In this document: positions 18,667 through 26,967 of the stretch, in pieces
Layout of the letters: each line of letters begins with the position of its first letter
How positions within the stretch are numbered: the stretch's first letter is position 1
NCBI RefSeq assembly: GCF_030651755.1
Contig: NZ_JAUSBZ010000100.1
Coordinates: 1-64,000 of the forward strand
DNA from: Phenylobacterium sp.
Lineage (GTDB): Bacteria > Pseudomonadota > Alphaproteobacteria > Caulobacterales > Caulobacteraceae
Direction: 5' to 3'
Length of the DNA stretch: 64,000 nt
The notes under the pieces: model-generated
Databases searched by the model: none
The model's input: the letters and a program-made list of their open reading frames with translations, nothing else
Told to the model about the DNA's origin: nothing
Made by a program: the position numbers and the translations under genes

Positions 18667-18690
18667 TGCGAACGATTATCAGTTACGACT
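18667..18690. promoter_or_regulatory. Fur-box-like sequence upstream of feoA
   Basis: tgcgaacgattatcagttacgact (reverse strand ...ctGATAATCGTTcgca), resembles GATAATNATTATC-type sites. Confidence 0.35.
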
Positions 18691-18791
18691 GAGGCGCCCG
18701 CGATGCAAGCCCTGTGGCTGGGCTTGCGGCCTGTCCGGCGCGAGGCTCCGTTGACGCGCCGTATCCTCCCGCTAGATTGCGCCACCCGCGG

Positions 18792-18876
18792 GCCCCTGTG
18801 GTGGAATTGGTAGACGCGCCGCACTCAAAATGCGGTACCGCAAGGTGTGTCGGTTCGAGTCCGACCGGGGGCACCA
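18792..18876 (+). tRNA. tRNA-Leu (anticodon CAA)
   Basis: GCCCCTG...CGGGGGC acceptor, anticodon stem ccgca-ctCAAaa-tgcgg, long variable arm, gtcgg-ttcgagt-ccgac T-arm, encoded CCA. Confidence 0.96.
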
Positions 18877-18935
18877 GACCTTGATGGCGGCGGCGGACGC
18901 CGGCCTGGCGGCCGAAACGCTCCAGATTTATGGGT

Positions 18936-18991
18936 TGGAGCGCGCTTTCAACGCAAAAAGCCGGTTTCCACTTTTGCGGAGCGCGCCCTAG
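18936..18991. repeat. Divergent module-A-only copy of the palindromic repeat
   Basis: ggagcgcgctttcaacgcaaaaagccggtttccacttttgcggagcgcgccctag; inverted arms gagcgcgc/gcgcgc and cgcaaaa/ttttgcg. Confidence 0.7.
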
Positions 18992-20457
18992 GTCGCCGCG
19001 AAGACCAGCGGCACGGCGATCAGGGCCGCCATTGAGAGAACGGCGGCGGCGATCAGATTGAGCCAGAGGCCGGACCGACTCATCTGCGCGATGCTGATCA
19101 GGCCGCCCCCATAGACGATGGCGTTCGGGGGCGTGGCGACCGGCAGCATGAAGGCGCAGGAGGCTGCGATCGCCAGGGGCAGGGCGAACAGCATCGGATC
19201 GACCCCGATCGCCAGGGCCAGGGCTCCGCCGATGGGCAGGAAGGTGGCGGCCGAGGCGGTGTTGCTGGTCAGTTCGGTCAGGAAGATCATCGCCACGGTG
19301 ACCAGGACGATGAGGGCGGCCACCGGCCATCCCCCCAGGATGCTGAGAAGCTCTCCCAGCCAGGCGGCCAGTCCGCTGCTGGAAATCGCCGCCGCCAGGC
19401 TGAGCCCGCCGCCGAACAGGGTGAGCACTCCCCAGGGAAGGCGTTTGAGCTCGGCCTCGGTCACCAGGCGGTCGCCCGGCGCCTGGCCTGAAGGCAAGAA
19501 GGCCAGGGCCGCCGCTGCGGCGATGGCGATCCCGGTGTCGTTGAGCCACGGGGCGTAGGGGGTCAACAGCGGGCGGAAGACCCAGGCGAAGGCGGCGAGG
19601 GCGAAGACGATCGACACCCGCTTTTCCGCTGTCGTCATGGCTCCGAGGCGGGCGCGCTCCTCACGGAAAAGGACGCTGGCTTCCGGCAGGGTCAGCTTGA
19701 CGGGGTTCAAGGTGGTCAGGACCAGCCAGGCCCCGGCCAGCAGGAGCAGGGCGACGGGCACGCCAATCATCATCCATTGGCCAAAGCCGATCTCGACGCC
19801 GTGTTCCCGGGCCATGTAGCCGGCCATCAGCGCATTGGGCGCTGTGCCGATCAGGGTCGCCATCCCGCCGATGCTGGCCCCATAGGCCACGGCCAGAAGC
19901 AGGGCGATTCCGAGGTTGCGAAGGGAGACCGGATCTTCCCGCCCGCCATGGTCCTGCGCCAGGGCCAGGATCGCCAGGGCGACGGGCATCATCAGCACGG
20001 CCGACGCCGAGTTGCTGATCCACATGGAGATGAGCGCGGTGGCGCCCAGCATTCCGGCCACCAGGCGACGCGGGGTCGCGCCGGCCGCCGCGGCGCAGCC
20101 GAGGCCGATCCGCTTGTGCAGCCCGCTGCGCTCCATGGCCGCGCCGAGGACGAAGCCCCCCAGAAAGAGGAAGATCACGGGGTCGGCGTAGGGCGTCGCC
20201 GCCTCGCGGATGTCGCTGACGCCCAGGGCTGGAAACAGCACCAGAGGCAAGAGGGCGGTGATCACCAGGGGGGCGGCCTCGCTCATCCAGAGGATAGCCA
20301 TCAGGACGGTCACCGCCGCCACCGGCCGCACGGCCGGGCCGGAGCCGAAGTCCGGCGCCAGTAGAATGGCGACAAACGCCCCGAGGGCGAGCGCCAAGCC
20401 AGCCAAACGGCCGCGCCCCTCGGCTTTGGCCGACCTGTCCTGAAACTCTAACTGCAC
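18988..20457 (-). CDS. SLC13/DASS family anion (dicarboxylate/sulfate) transporter
   Basis: Multi-TM; WISNSASAVLMMPVALAIL, TELTSNTASAATFLPIGGALALAIG, SNT-type motifs. Confidence 0.92.
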   Translation of the reverse strand: MQLEFQDRSAKAEGRGRLAGLALALGAFVAILLAPDFGSGPAVRPVAAVTVLMAILWMSEAAPLVITALLPLVLFPALGVSDIREAATPYADPVIFLFLGGFVLGAAMERSGLHKRIGLGCAAAAGATPRRLVAGMLGATALISMWISNSASAVLMMPVALAILALAQDHGGREDPVSLRNLGIALLLAVAYGASIGGMATLIGTAPNALMAGYMAREHGVEIGFGQWMMIGVPVALLLLAGAWLVLTTLNPVKLTLPEASVLFREERARLGAMTTAEKRVSIVFALAAFAWVFRPLLTPYAPWLNDTGIAIAAAAALAFLPSGQAPGDRLVTEAELKRLPWGVLTLFGGGLSLAAAISSSGLAAWLGELLSILGGWPVAALIVLVTVAMIFLTELTSNTASAATFLPIGGALALAIGVDPMLFALPLAIAASCAFMLPVATPPNAIVYGGGLISIAQMSRSGLWLNLIAAAVLSMAALIAVPLVFAAT

Positions 20458-20611
20458 CCTTGGAGTCCCCCCTTAGCCGCGTCGCAGCGGCCTCCCCGAC
20501 GGCAATATGGACCCAAGGCCGCCCGCGGCGCCAGCCGTGGCCGTCCCCCTCCGGCGGTAGTCGTGCTAACCTAAGGTCAATCAACGTCCTCGGACGCCAT
20601 CAAGAGACCTC

Positions 20612-21646
20612 ATGGACGAGACCAAGACCACGGCCGGGAATGAGCCGGAGCTGGTCCCGCCCCACGGACCATCCCCAGACGGAGGAAAGCCGGGCGAACC
20701 AGACGTCGCCCGGCTGGTGCTCCAGTGCGCCATCCCGTTTTTTCTGAGCAGCATGAAGCGGCTGGAACACCTGTCGGGGGGCGACTCCCTGTCCGGGCTG
20801 CTCACCCTGGGGATTCTTGAGGCCAATGTCCGCCACGTGTCGCGCGACCCGGTTCTGGCCCGCCGCCACGCCCAGTTCGAGACGCCGCCACCCGACGAGA
20901 CCCGTCGACCCATCAGCGCCCGGGCCCTCGCCGCTTCCCTGGGCGTTCCCTATGACGCCGTGCGCCGACGGGTGGCGGCGCTGGAGGCCGCCGGGATCTG
21001 CGTGCGCACCGCCAAGGGGGTCTATGTGCCCAGCGCCGTGCTCATGACGGAGGCCAATCGGGGCGCCCTGGCCCGCAGCTACCTGGCCGTGAGCCAGCTC
21101 TCGCGGGAGATCATCACCCTGGCGCCGGGCCTCGATCTGACGGGGGGTGTCGCCGCGCCGCCGGATGTCGGACCCCTCACGGCGCCAGAGCGCCTGGCCG
21201 CTCGCATCACGGTGGAATACGTCCTGCGATTCGCCGAGCGGCTCGTGGGTGCAGCCGGCGACTTCAGTCGCGGCCTCATTCTGCTGGCCATCCTGCAGCA
21301 CAATTTCGAGCCCCTGCGGCAGGACCCCGTCCTGACGCGGCGCTACGGCGGCCTGAAAAGGGCGCCTCCGGATGACATGCTGGCGCCCATCAGCGTCCTG
21401 GCCCTGGCCGGGGTGATTGGCCATCCCTTCGAGACCACCCGACGCCATGTGAACCATCTGATCGGCGACCGCCTGTGCGCCCGCACCCGGGGCGGGGTCA
21501 TCGCCCCGGCCGCCGCCCTCCAGTCTGAATTGGCTCAGGGGTTGATGGCGGCCCATCTGGGCGATCTTCAGCGCGCCTTTGGCGCCATGGCCCGCCTCGG
21601 TCTCGTCTTCGACGGAAAACAGGAGCCGCCTGCGGCCAGAGATTGA
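20612..21646 (+). CDS. Hypothetical protein with two tandem homologous (winged-helix-like) domains
   Basis: Internal repeat: NVRHVSRDPVLARRHAQF-(6)-TRRPISARALAASLGVPYDAVRRRVAAL vs NFEPLRQDPVLTRRYGGL-(6)-MLAPISVLALAGVIGHPFETTRRHVNHL. Confidence 0.75.
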   Translation: MDETKTTAGNEPELVPPHGPSPDGGKPGEPDVARLVLQCAIPFFLSSMKRLEHLSGGDSLSGLLTLGILEANVRHVSRDPVLARRHAQFETPPPDETRRPISARALAASLGVPYDAVRRRVAALEAAGICVRTAKGVYVPSAVLMTEANRGALARSYLAVSQLSREIITLAPGLDLTGGVAAPPDVGPLTAPERLAARITVEYVLRFAERLVGAAGDFSRGLILLAILQHNFEPLRQDPVLTRRYGGLKRAPPDDMLAPISVLALAGVIGHPFETTRRHVNHLIGDRLCARTRGGVIAPAAALQSELAQGLMAAHLGDLQRAFGAMARLGLVFDGKQEPPAARD

Positions 21647-21676
21647 CCTTGGCCCCTCGTCGGGTCATGGCCAGCC

Positions 21677-22603
21677 ATGGCCAGCGCCAGTTCCGTCCCC
21701 ACCCCAGGTTCCGGCCCGGAACGTCCTGCCGCGAGGATCGGGCTGGGGGTCCTTCTGCGGGTCTGCGCCATGGCCTGTCTGGCGGGTCTGTTTGGCCTGG
21801 TGAAGGTGGCGTCGGAGCGGGGAGTCCCGATCTTTGAAACCCTGTTCTTCCGCAACGCCTTCGCCTTCATTCCCATCGCCATCTACATCTTGCGGACCAG
21901 CGGGTTTGGGGTTCTGAGGACCAGCCGACCGGGCGCCCACGCCATCCGGGCCATGGTCGGCCTGACCGGCATGATCGGCGGTTTCGTCGCGGTGTCGCAC
22001 CTGCCCCTGACCGAGGCCACGGCCCTGTCCTTCTCCGCGCCCCTGTTCATGACCGCCCTGTCGGTTCCGCTCCTGAAGGAAGCGGTGGGGCCGCACCGCT
22101 GGGCCGCCGTGGCGGTGGGGTTTGTGGGCGTGCTCATCATGATCCGGCCCGACCCCGCCAATCTGGCCAATATCGGCGTCATCTTCGCCCTGATCGGCGC
22201 CGTCGGCTCGGCGCTGGCCATGATCACCATCCGCCAGATCAGCATGACCGAACCCGGGCCGCGTATCGTCTTCTACTTCACCGTCGCCGGCGCCCTGGCC
22301 GGACTGGCCAGCCTGCCCTTCGGCTGGGTCATGCCCGACCGGGAGACCTTTGCGCTGCTGGTGCTGATGGGCCTGCTGGGCGGGGTCGGGCAGCTTCTGC
22401 TGACCGAAGCGATCCGGGTGGCCCCGGTCGCGGTCGTGGCGCCCTTCGACTACACCCAACTGGTCTGGGCGAGCCTGTTCGCCTTCCTTGTCTGGGATGA
22501 ACTGCCCCGACCGCTCACCCTGGTCGGCGCCGGCGTCGTCGCCGCGAGCGGTCTCTACATCCTCTACCGGGAGACGACCCGGCGCCGCGAGACCCGGAGC
22601 TGA
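21677..22603 (+). CDS. DMT superfamily (EamA) transporter
   Basis: 10-TM-like; FRNAFAFIPIAIYILRTSGFG, RAMVGLTGMIGGFVAVSHLPLTEATALSFSAPLFMT. Confidence 0.9.
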   Translation: MASASSVPTPGSGPERPAARIGLGVLLRVCAMACLAGLFGLVKVASERGVPIFETLFFRNAFAFIPIAIYILRTSGFGVLRTSRPGAHAIRAMVGLTGMIGGFVAVSHLPLTEATALSFSAPLFMTALSVPLLKEAVGPHRWAAVAVGFVGVLIMIRPDPANLANIGVIFALIGAVGSALAMITIRQISMTEPGPRIVFYFTVAGALAGLASLPFGWVMPDRETFALLVLMGLLGGVGQLLLTEAIRVAPVAVVAPFDYTQLVWASLFAFLVWDELPRPLTLVGAGVVAASGLYILYRETTRRRETRS

Positions 22604-22741
22604 GTCCTCCCCCGGTTGATATTCAACGGTAAATTGCGCCCCTGACGTGTTCTGTCACATTGACGGAACGTCGATACGAGAAGACTCTGCCCCTGTCGTC
22701 GGCGTTGGGCCGGCGAAAGACTCCAAACAGGAGGTCCCACC

Positions 22742-23311
22742 ATGGTGCGTGGCCTTTCCATCCTGGCGGCCCTCGCCGCCATCGCCGCTGTCCCCGGCGG
22801 CGCCCACGGCGCGGTCACCGTCATCGGCGGGGGCATGGCCGAGGCCTGTTCCCGCGCCGCCGTCGATGGTCGGTCCGACAGGCGCTTCGAAGAGTTCTGC
22901 GACATCGCTCTGGAAACCGAGTTCATGAACGCCCGCGATCGGGCTGGCACCCATGTCAATCGCGGCGTCCTGCGCATGCGACGGGCGGAGTACGCGCCGG
23001 CCATCGCCGATTTCGATCTGGCGGTGAAGATGAAGCCAGACCTGGGCGAGGGCCACGTCAATCGCGGCGCAGCCCTGATCGGCCAGCGGAAGTATGCTGA
23101 GAGCCTCCCGTCCATCGACCGTGGTCTGGAACTGGGGGTCGAAGAGCCGGCCAAGGCCTATTACAACCGCGCCCTGGCCCATGAGGGCCTGGAGGACGCC
23201 CGCTCGGCCTATCTCGACTACCAGAAGGCTCAGGAGCTCGCGCCGGAGTGGGCTGCGCCGGCCGAGCAGCTCACCCGGTTCTCGGTGACCACCCGAACGG
23301 AGTCCAACTGA
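22742..23311 (+). CDS. TPR-repeat exported protein
   Basis: Signal peptide-like N-terminus; HVNRGVLRMRRAEYAPAIADFDLAVKMKPDLGEGHVNRGAALI. Confidence 0.82.
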   Translation: MVRGLSILAALAAIAAVPGGAHGAVTVIGGGMAEACSRAAVDGRSDRRFEEFCDIALETEFMNARDRAGTHVNRGVLRMRRAEYAPAIADFDLAVKMKPDLGEGHVNRGAALIGQRKYAESLPSIDRGLELGVEEPAKAYYNRALAHEGLEDARSAYLDYQKAQELAPEWAAPAEQLTRFSVTTRTESN

Positions 23312-23376
23312 CCCGAAGGACGGAGCCCGGGTGGGACTCCGCGCGTTGGGTAGGGAGCTTCCGCCGGAGTCGACGC

Positions 23377-23742
23377 ATGCGCCTGCCCTTCACGATCCTG
23401 GTCCTGACCCTGGCCGCCGCCGCGCCGGCGGCGGCTCAGGACGCCTATCTGCAGCACCAGATCGGGGTGCTGGAGGCCGAGCTGCAGCTGGAGCGCCAGC
23501 GGTCCGTGGCGTTGAACAATGAGCTGAACGCCCTTTCGGCCCAGGCTCAGACCGAGCGCGCCTCGCAGGATCTACGTCGCCAGCAGGCCCCGCCGATCTG
23601 GATGACCGGGCCGGAGGTCCCCTGGCTCGGCGCCGCTCCGGGCCTCGACACCAGCGGCGCGCCCGAGCGTGTGCAGATTCCTGACGGTCGCCTGGCCGAT
23701 TCTCGAGCGCGGGTCGCCGCGATCCTGGAGCGCAGCCGGTAG
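23377..23742 (+). CDS. Hypothetical exported coiled-coil protein
   Basis: MRLPFTILVLTLAAAAPAAAQ signal peptide, then YLQHQIGVLEAELQLERQRSVALNNELNAL. Confidence 0.65.
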   Translation: MRLPFTILVLTLAAAAPAAAQDAYLQHQIGVLEAELQLERQRSVALNNELNALSAQAQTERASQDLRRQQAPPIWMTGPEVPWLGAAPGLDTSGAPERVQIPDGRLADSRARVAAILERSR

Positions 23743-23799
23743 TAGGCGCAGCCCTCCGATCAGGGCATGGTTGGCGCAAGGCTTTGAGAGGGACGGCGG

Positions 23800-24648
23800 A
23801 TGCGGTGGCGCGGGGGACGACGCTCTGGGAACATTGACGACCGCCGAGGGCTCGGCCCTGTGGCGGGCGGGCTCAGTATCGGCGGTGTCGTCCTGGCCCT
23901 GATCGGCTATTTCGTGTTTGGCGTGGACCCCTCGACGACGCTCAGCGTGGTCAATGGCGCAGGCGCTCCAGCGGCCCAGAGTTCTGGGGTTCGCGGCGCC
24001 CCTGACGATGAGGCCGGCCAGTTCGTCGACGTCATTGAGACCTCGACCGCTGAGGTCTGGACCGAGATTTTCGCCCAGGCGGGCCAGACCTATGAACCAC
24101 CGGCGGCCATGGTGCTCTACGAGCAGGCGACCGGCACCCGTTGCGGGACAGGCCAGGCGGCCATGGGGCCCTTCTATTGCCCGGCTGACCGCAGCGTCTA
24201 TCTGGACCTGTCCTTCTGGGATGACCTGGAAAACAGGTTCGGGGCCGCGGGCGAGGCGGCCCGGGCCTATGTGATCGCCCATGAAATCGCCCACCATGTC
24301 CAGAACCTGACCGGCCAGATGAACCAGGCCCAGCGCATGGGCTCCCAGGGCGCCGAGAGCGGGGCGGTGCGCCTGGAGCTTCAGGCTGATTGTTATGCCG
24401 GCGTCTGGGCGGCTCGGGCTGAGCGTACGTCGGGGGGCGCCGTCGCCCTGGGTCCCGACGACATCGCTCAGGGCTTGGCGGCGGCCTCGGCCATTGGTGA
24501 CGACACCCTGCAGAAGCAGAGCCAGGGCCGGGTCGTGCCCGACGCCTTCACCCACGGCTCCAGCGCCCAGCGCATGGCCTGGTTCCGGCGGGGCGCAGAG
24601 ACCGGCGACCCCAACGCCTGCGACACCTTCAGCGCGGCGCGCCTGTAG
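23800..24648 (+). CDS. Neutral zinc metallopeptidase, YpfJ family
   Basis: MRWRGGRRSGNIDDRRG; AYVIAHEIAHHVQNLTG (HExxH). Confidence 0.93.
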   Translation: MRWRGGRRSGNIDDRRGLGPVAGGLSIGGVVLALIGYFVFGVDPSTTLSVVNGAGAPAAQSSGVRGAPDDEAGQFVDVIETSTAEVWTEIFAQAGQTYEPPAAMVLYEQATGTRCGTGQAAMGPFYCPADRSVYLDLSFWDDLENRFGAAGEAARAYVIAHEIAHHVQNLTGQMNQAQRMGSQGAESGAVRLELQADCYAGVWAARAERTSGGAVALGPDDIAQGLAAASAIGDDTLQKQSQGRVVPDAFTHGSSAQRMAWFRRGAETGDPNACDTFSAARL

Positions 24649-24651
24649 GCG

Positions 24652-25341
24652 TCAGATGGGCGGCGGCGGTTCGTGCTCCAGGCACACCGCCACGCAGCGC
24701 TGGGCCAGCAGGTCGCCGGCGTCGATCAGGGGGACCTGGGTGTCGGCCGGTCCCAGCACCAGCGGCGCCTCGGTGCAGCCGGCGATCAGGGCCTCGGCCC
24801 CCTCGGCCACCAGTTCGCGGGCGAGCCCGGCCATCTCCGCGCAAGCCTCCCGGGAGAGGTCGCCGGCCTTGATCCGATAGAGGAGCGCCATGAAGGCCCC
24901 CTGCCGCTCGGCCGGCAGCGTGACCAGGCCCAGGCCCCGGGCGGCGAGATATTCCCGATAGAGCCGAAGCGCCCCCTTGGTGCCCAGCACGCCGACCCGG
25001 CGGGCGCCGGTCTCGGCCGCAGCCTTGGCCGCGCCGCCGATCATGTCGATCAGCGGCAGACCTGTGGCCCGGACGATGAGGTCGGCATGGGCATGGGCGG
25101 TGTTGCAGGGCATGGCCAGGATTTCAGCCCCGCCACCCGCCAGACCGCCGGCCATCTCCGCCAGAACGGGACCCGCCGCTGCGCCAGGAACATTGCGGTC
25201 AGGGACCTGGGGGTTCAGATCCATCAGGACCCGGATGTGGTCCTGATCGCGCTCGGCAGGGGTGTAGGCCTGCAGCTTGGCGAGGAATTCCAGGGTCGCC
25301 CGCGGCCCCATTCCCCCAAGAACCCCGAGGATCAGACTCAT
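24652..25341 (-). CDS. Aspartate/glutamate racemase family protein
   Basis: [41 protein letters not shown]. Confidence 0.92.
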   Translation of the reverse strand: MSLILGVLGGMGPRATLEFLAKLQAYTPAERDQDHIRVLMDLNPQVPDRNVPGAAAGPVLAEMAGGLAGGGAEILAMPCNTAHAHADLIVRATGLPLIDMIGGAAKAAAETGARRVGVLGTKGALRLYREYLAARGLGLVTLPAERQGAFMALLYRIKAGDLSREACAEMAGLARELVAEGAEALIAGCTEAPLVLGPADTQVPLIDAGDLLAQRCVAVCLEHEPPPPI

Positions 25342-26342
25342 GACAGCTGGCCTTCCAACTCGCCCTGATAGCCGAACAGGCCCTGGGCGCCGCCGGTGTG
25401 CAGGAAGACCACGGTCTCGTCCTTGAAGGCGCCCCGGGCGCACAGGTCGATGAGCCCCTTCATGGCCTTGCCGCTATAGACCGGATCCAGGATCAGAGCC
25501 TCGGTGCGGGCCGCCAGCTTCAAGGCGTCGATCACCGCCTGGTCGATCAGGCCGTAGCCGGCGCCCACATAGTCACAGTTGGCCGCCACGCGATCGCGGC
25601 TCACGCGGCCTTCCTGACCCAGCAGGGCGCAGGTCTCCTGGGCGAGCTTGAACACATTGGCCTCCTGGGCGGCCTGGGGCGCGCGCACCCCGATGCCCAG
25701 GACCGGAATGTCGGCGCCGATCACCGCCAGGCCCGCGACCAGGCCCGCATGGGTGCCGGCGCTGCCGGTGGCGGTCACGATGCGGTCGATCTTCAGGCCC
25801 ATGGCGTCGGCCTGCACCACCAGCTCCCGGGCGCAGTCGGCATAGCCCAGGGCGCCGACCGCATTGGAGCCGCCGCCGGGGATCACATAGGGCCGGCCGC
25901 CGCGCTCACGCACCCCCTGGGCGACGCGCTCAAGGGCGGCGTTCATGTCGCTGCCGCCGGGCACAGTCTCGATGTTCGCGCCCAGCAGGCGGTCGAGGAG
26001 CACATTGCCCGATTGGTTGTAGTCCACGGCGCTGGAGCCGGTGCGCGCCTCCAGGATGATCTCGCAGGCCATGCCGAGCTTCGCGGCGGCCGCGGCCGTC
26101 TGGCGCACATGGTTGGACTGGATCGCGCCCTGGGTCACGAGGGTGTCGGCGCCCTGGGCCACGGCTTCGCCCGCCAGGAATTCCAGCTTGCGGGTCTTGT
26201 TGCCGCCACCGGCCAGGCCCGTGGCGTCATCCCGCTTGATGAACAGGTTCAGACCGCCCAGCGCTTCCCCCAGTCGGGGAGCAGCCTCAAGCGGCGTGGG
26301 CAGGTGGGCGAAACGGACGCGGGGAAAGCGGGCCAGGTGCAT
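25338..26342 (-). CDS. dcyD: D-cysteine desulfhydrase/ACC deaminase-like PLP enzyme
   Basis: [63 protein letters not shown]. Confidence 0.88.
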   Translation of the reverse strand: MHLARFPRVRFAHLPTPLEAAPRLGEALGGLNLFIKRDDATGLAGGGNKTRKLEFLAGEAVAQGADTLVTQGAIQSNHVRQTAAAAAKLGMACEIILEARTGSSAVDYNQSGNVLLDRLLGANIETVPGGSDMNAALERVAQGVRERGGRPYVIPGGGSNAVGALGYADCARELVVQADAMGLKIDRIVTATGSAGTHAGLVAGLAVIGADIPVLGIGVRAPQAAQEANVFKLAQETCALLGQEGRVSRDRVAANCDYVGAGYGLIDQAVIDALKLAARTEALILDPVYSGKAMKGLIDLCARGAFKDETVVFLHTGGAQGLFGYQGELEGQLS

Positions 26343-26371
26343 GATCGGCTCCTCGATGAACTCGAGCGTGC

Positions 26372-26420
26372 CCTAGAGCATGAAGCGATCAGACGGAACT
26401 GTCTGATTATCAGAACGCGC
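26372..26420. repeat. Degenerate module-B-only copy of the palindromic repeat
   Basis: ctagagcatgaagcgatcagacggaactgtctgattatcagaacgcgc; cgatcagacg core arm retained. Confidence 0.65.
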
Positions 26421-26459
26421 CCTGTCACGCGCCTGACCCGTCGTCTGCGTTCCACCCGG

Positions 26460-26855
26460 TCAGGGAACGAGGATCGGCGCCGCCACCAGGCCAAGCCCGA
26501 CGATGCTGACCAGCCAGGCCAGGGACCGGAGGCCGCGCACGCCGAAGGCGTAGAGCGGCACATAGGCCACCCGGGCCCAGAAATAGACCTGGGCGCCGAT
26601 GGCGCTCAGCTCGGTTCCGCGACCGGTCACATGGGCGATCAGCACGACGCCGATGAAGATGGGCAGGGTCTCGAACAGATTGGCCTGGGCCCGCTGCAGT
26701 CGCTGGGCGCGGGGACTGAGGGGCGGCATCTCCTCGTCCCGGGCGCCGGTGTTCCACTTCAGGCCGTACTGGGCGGTCCGGGCCATGTCGAAGAGCAGGA
26801 TCTGGATGAAGGCCAGGACCAGCGTCCAGGCCAGCATGACGAGTTCAATGGTCAT
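26460..26855 (-). CDS. MAPEG family membrane protein
   Basis: RAQRLQRAQANLFETLPIFIGVVLIAH, QVYFWARVAYVPLYAFGVRGLRSLAWLVS. Confidence 0.9.
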   Translation of the reverse strand: MTIELVMLAWTLVLAFIQILLFDMARTAQYGLKWNTGARDEEMPPLSPRAQRLQRAQANLFETLPIFIGVVLIAHVTGRGTELSAIGAQVYFWARVAYVPLYAFGVRGLRSLAWLVSIVGLGLVAAPILVP

Positions 26856-26967
26856 CGCGTCGTCCCCCTTTTCGCTCCCTGGCGGAGCTTCAGCGCAGGA
26901 GGGGACGCCGGCGCCGGGCCGCCGTCAAGGACGACCCGGCGTCAACGCGGTCAGGTGCGGGACGGAC

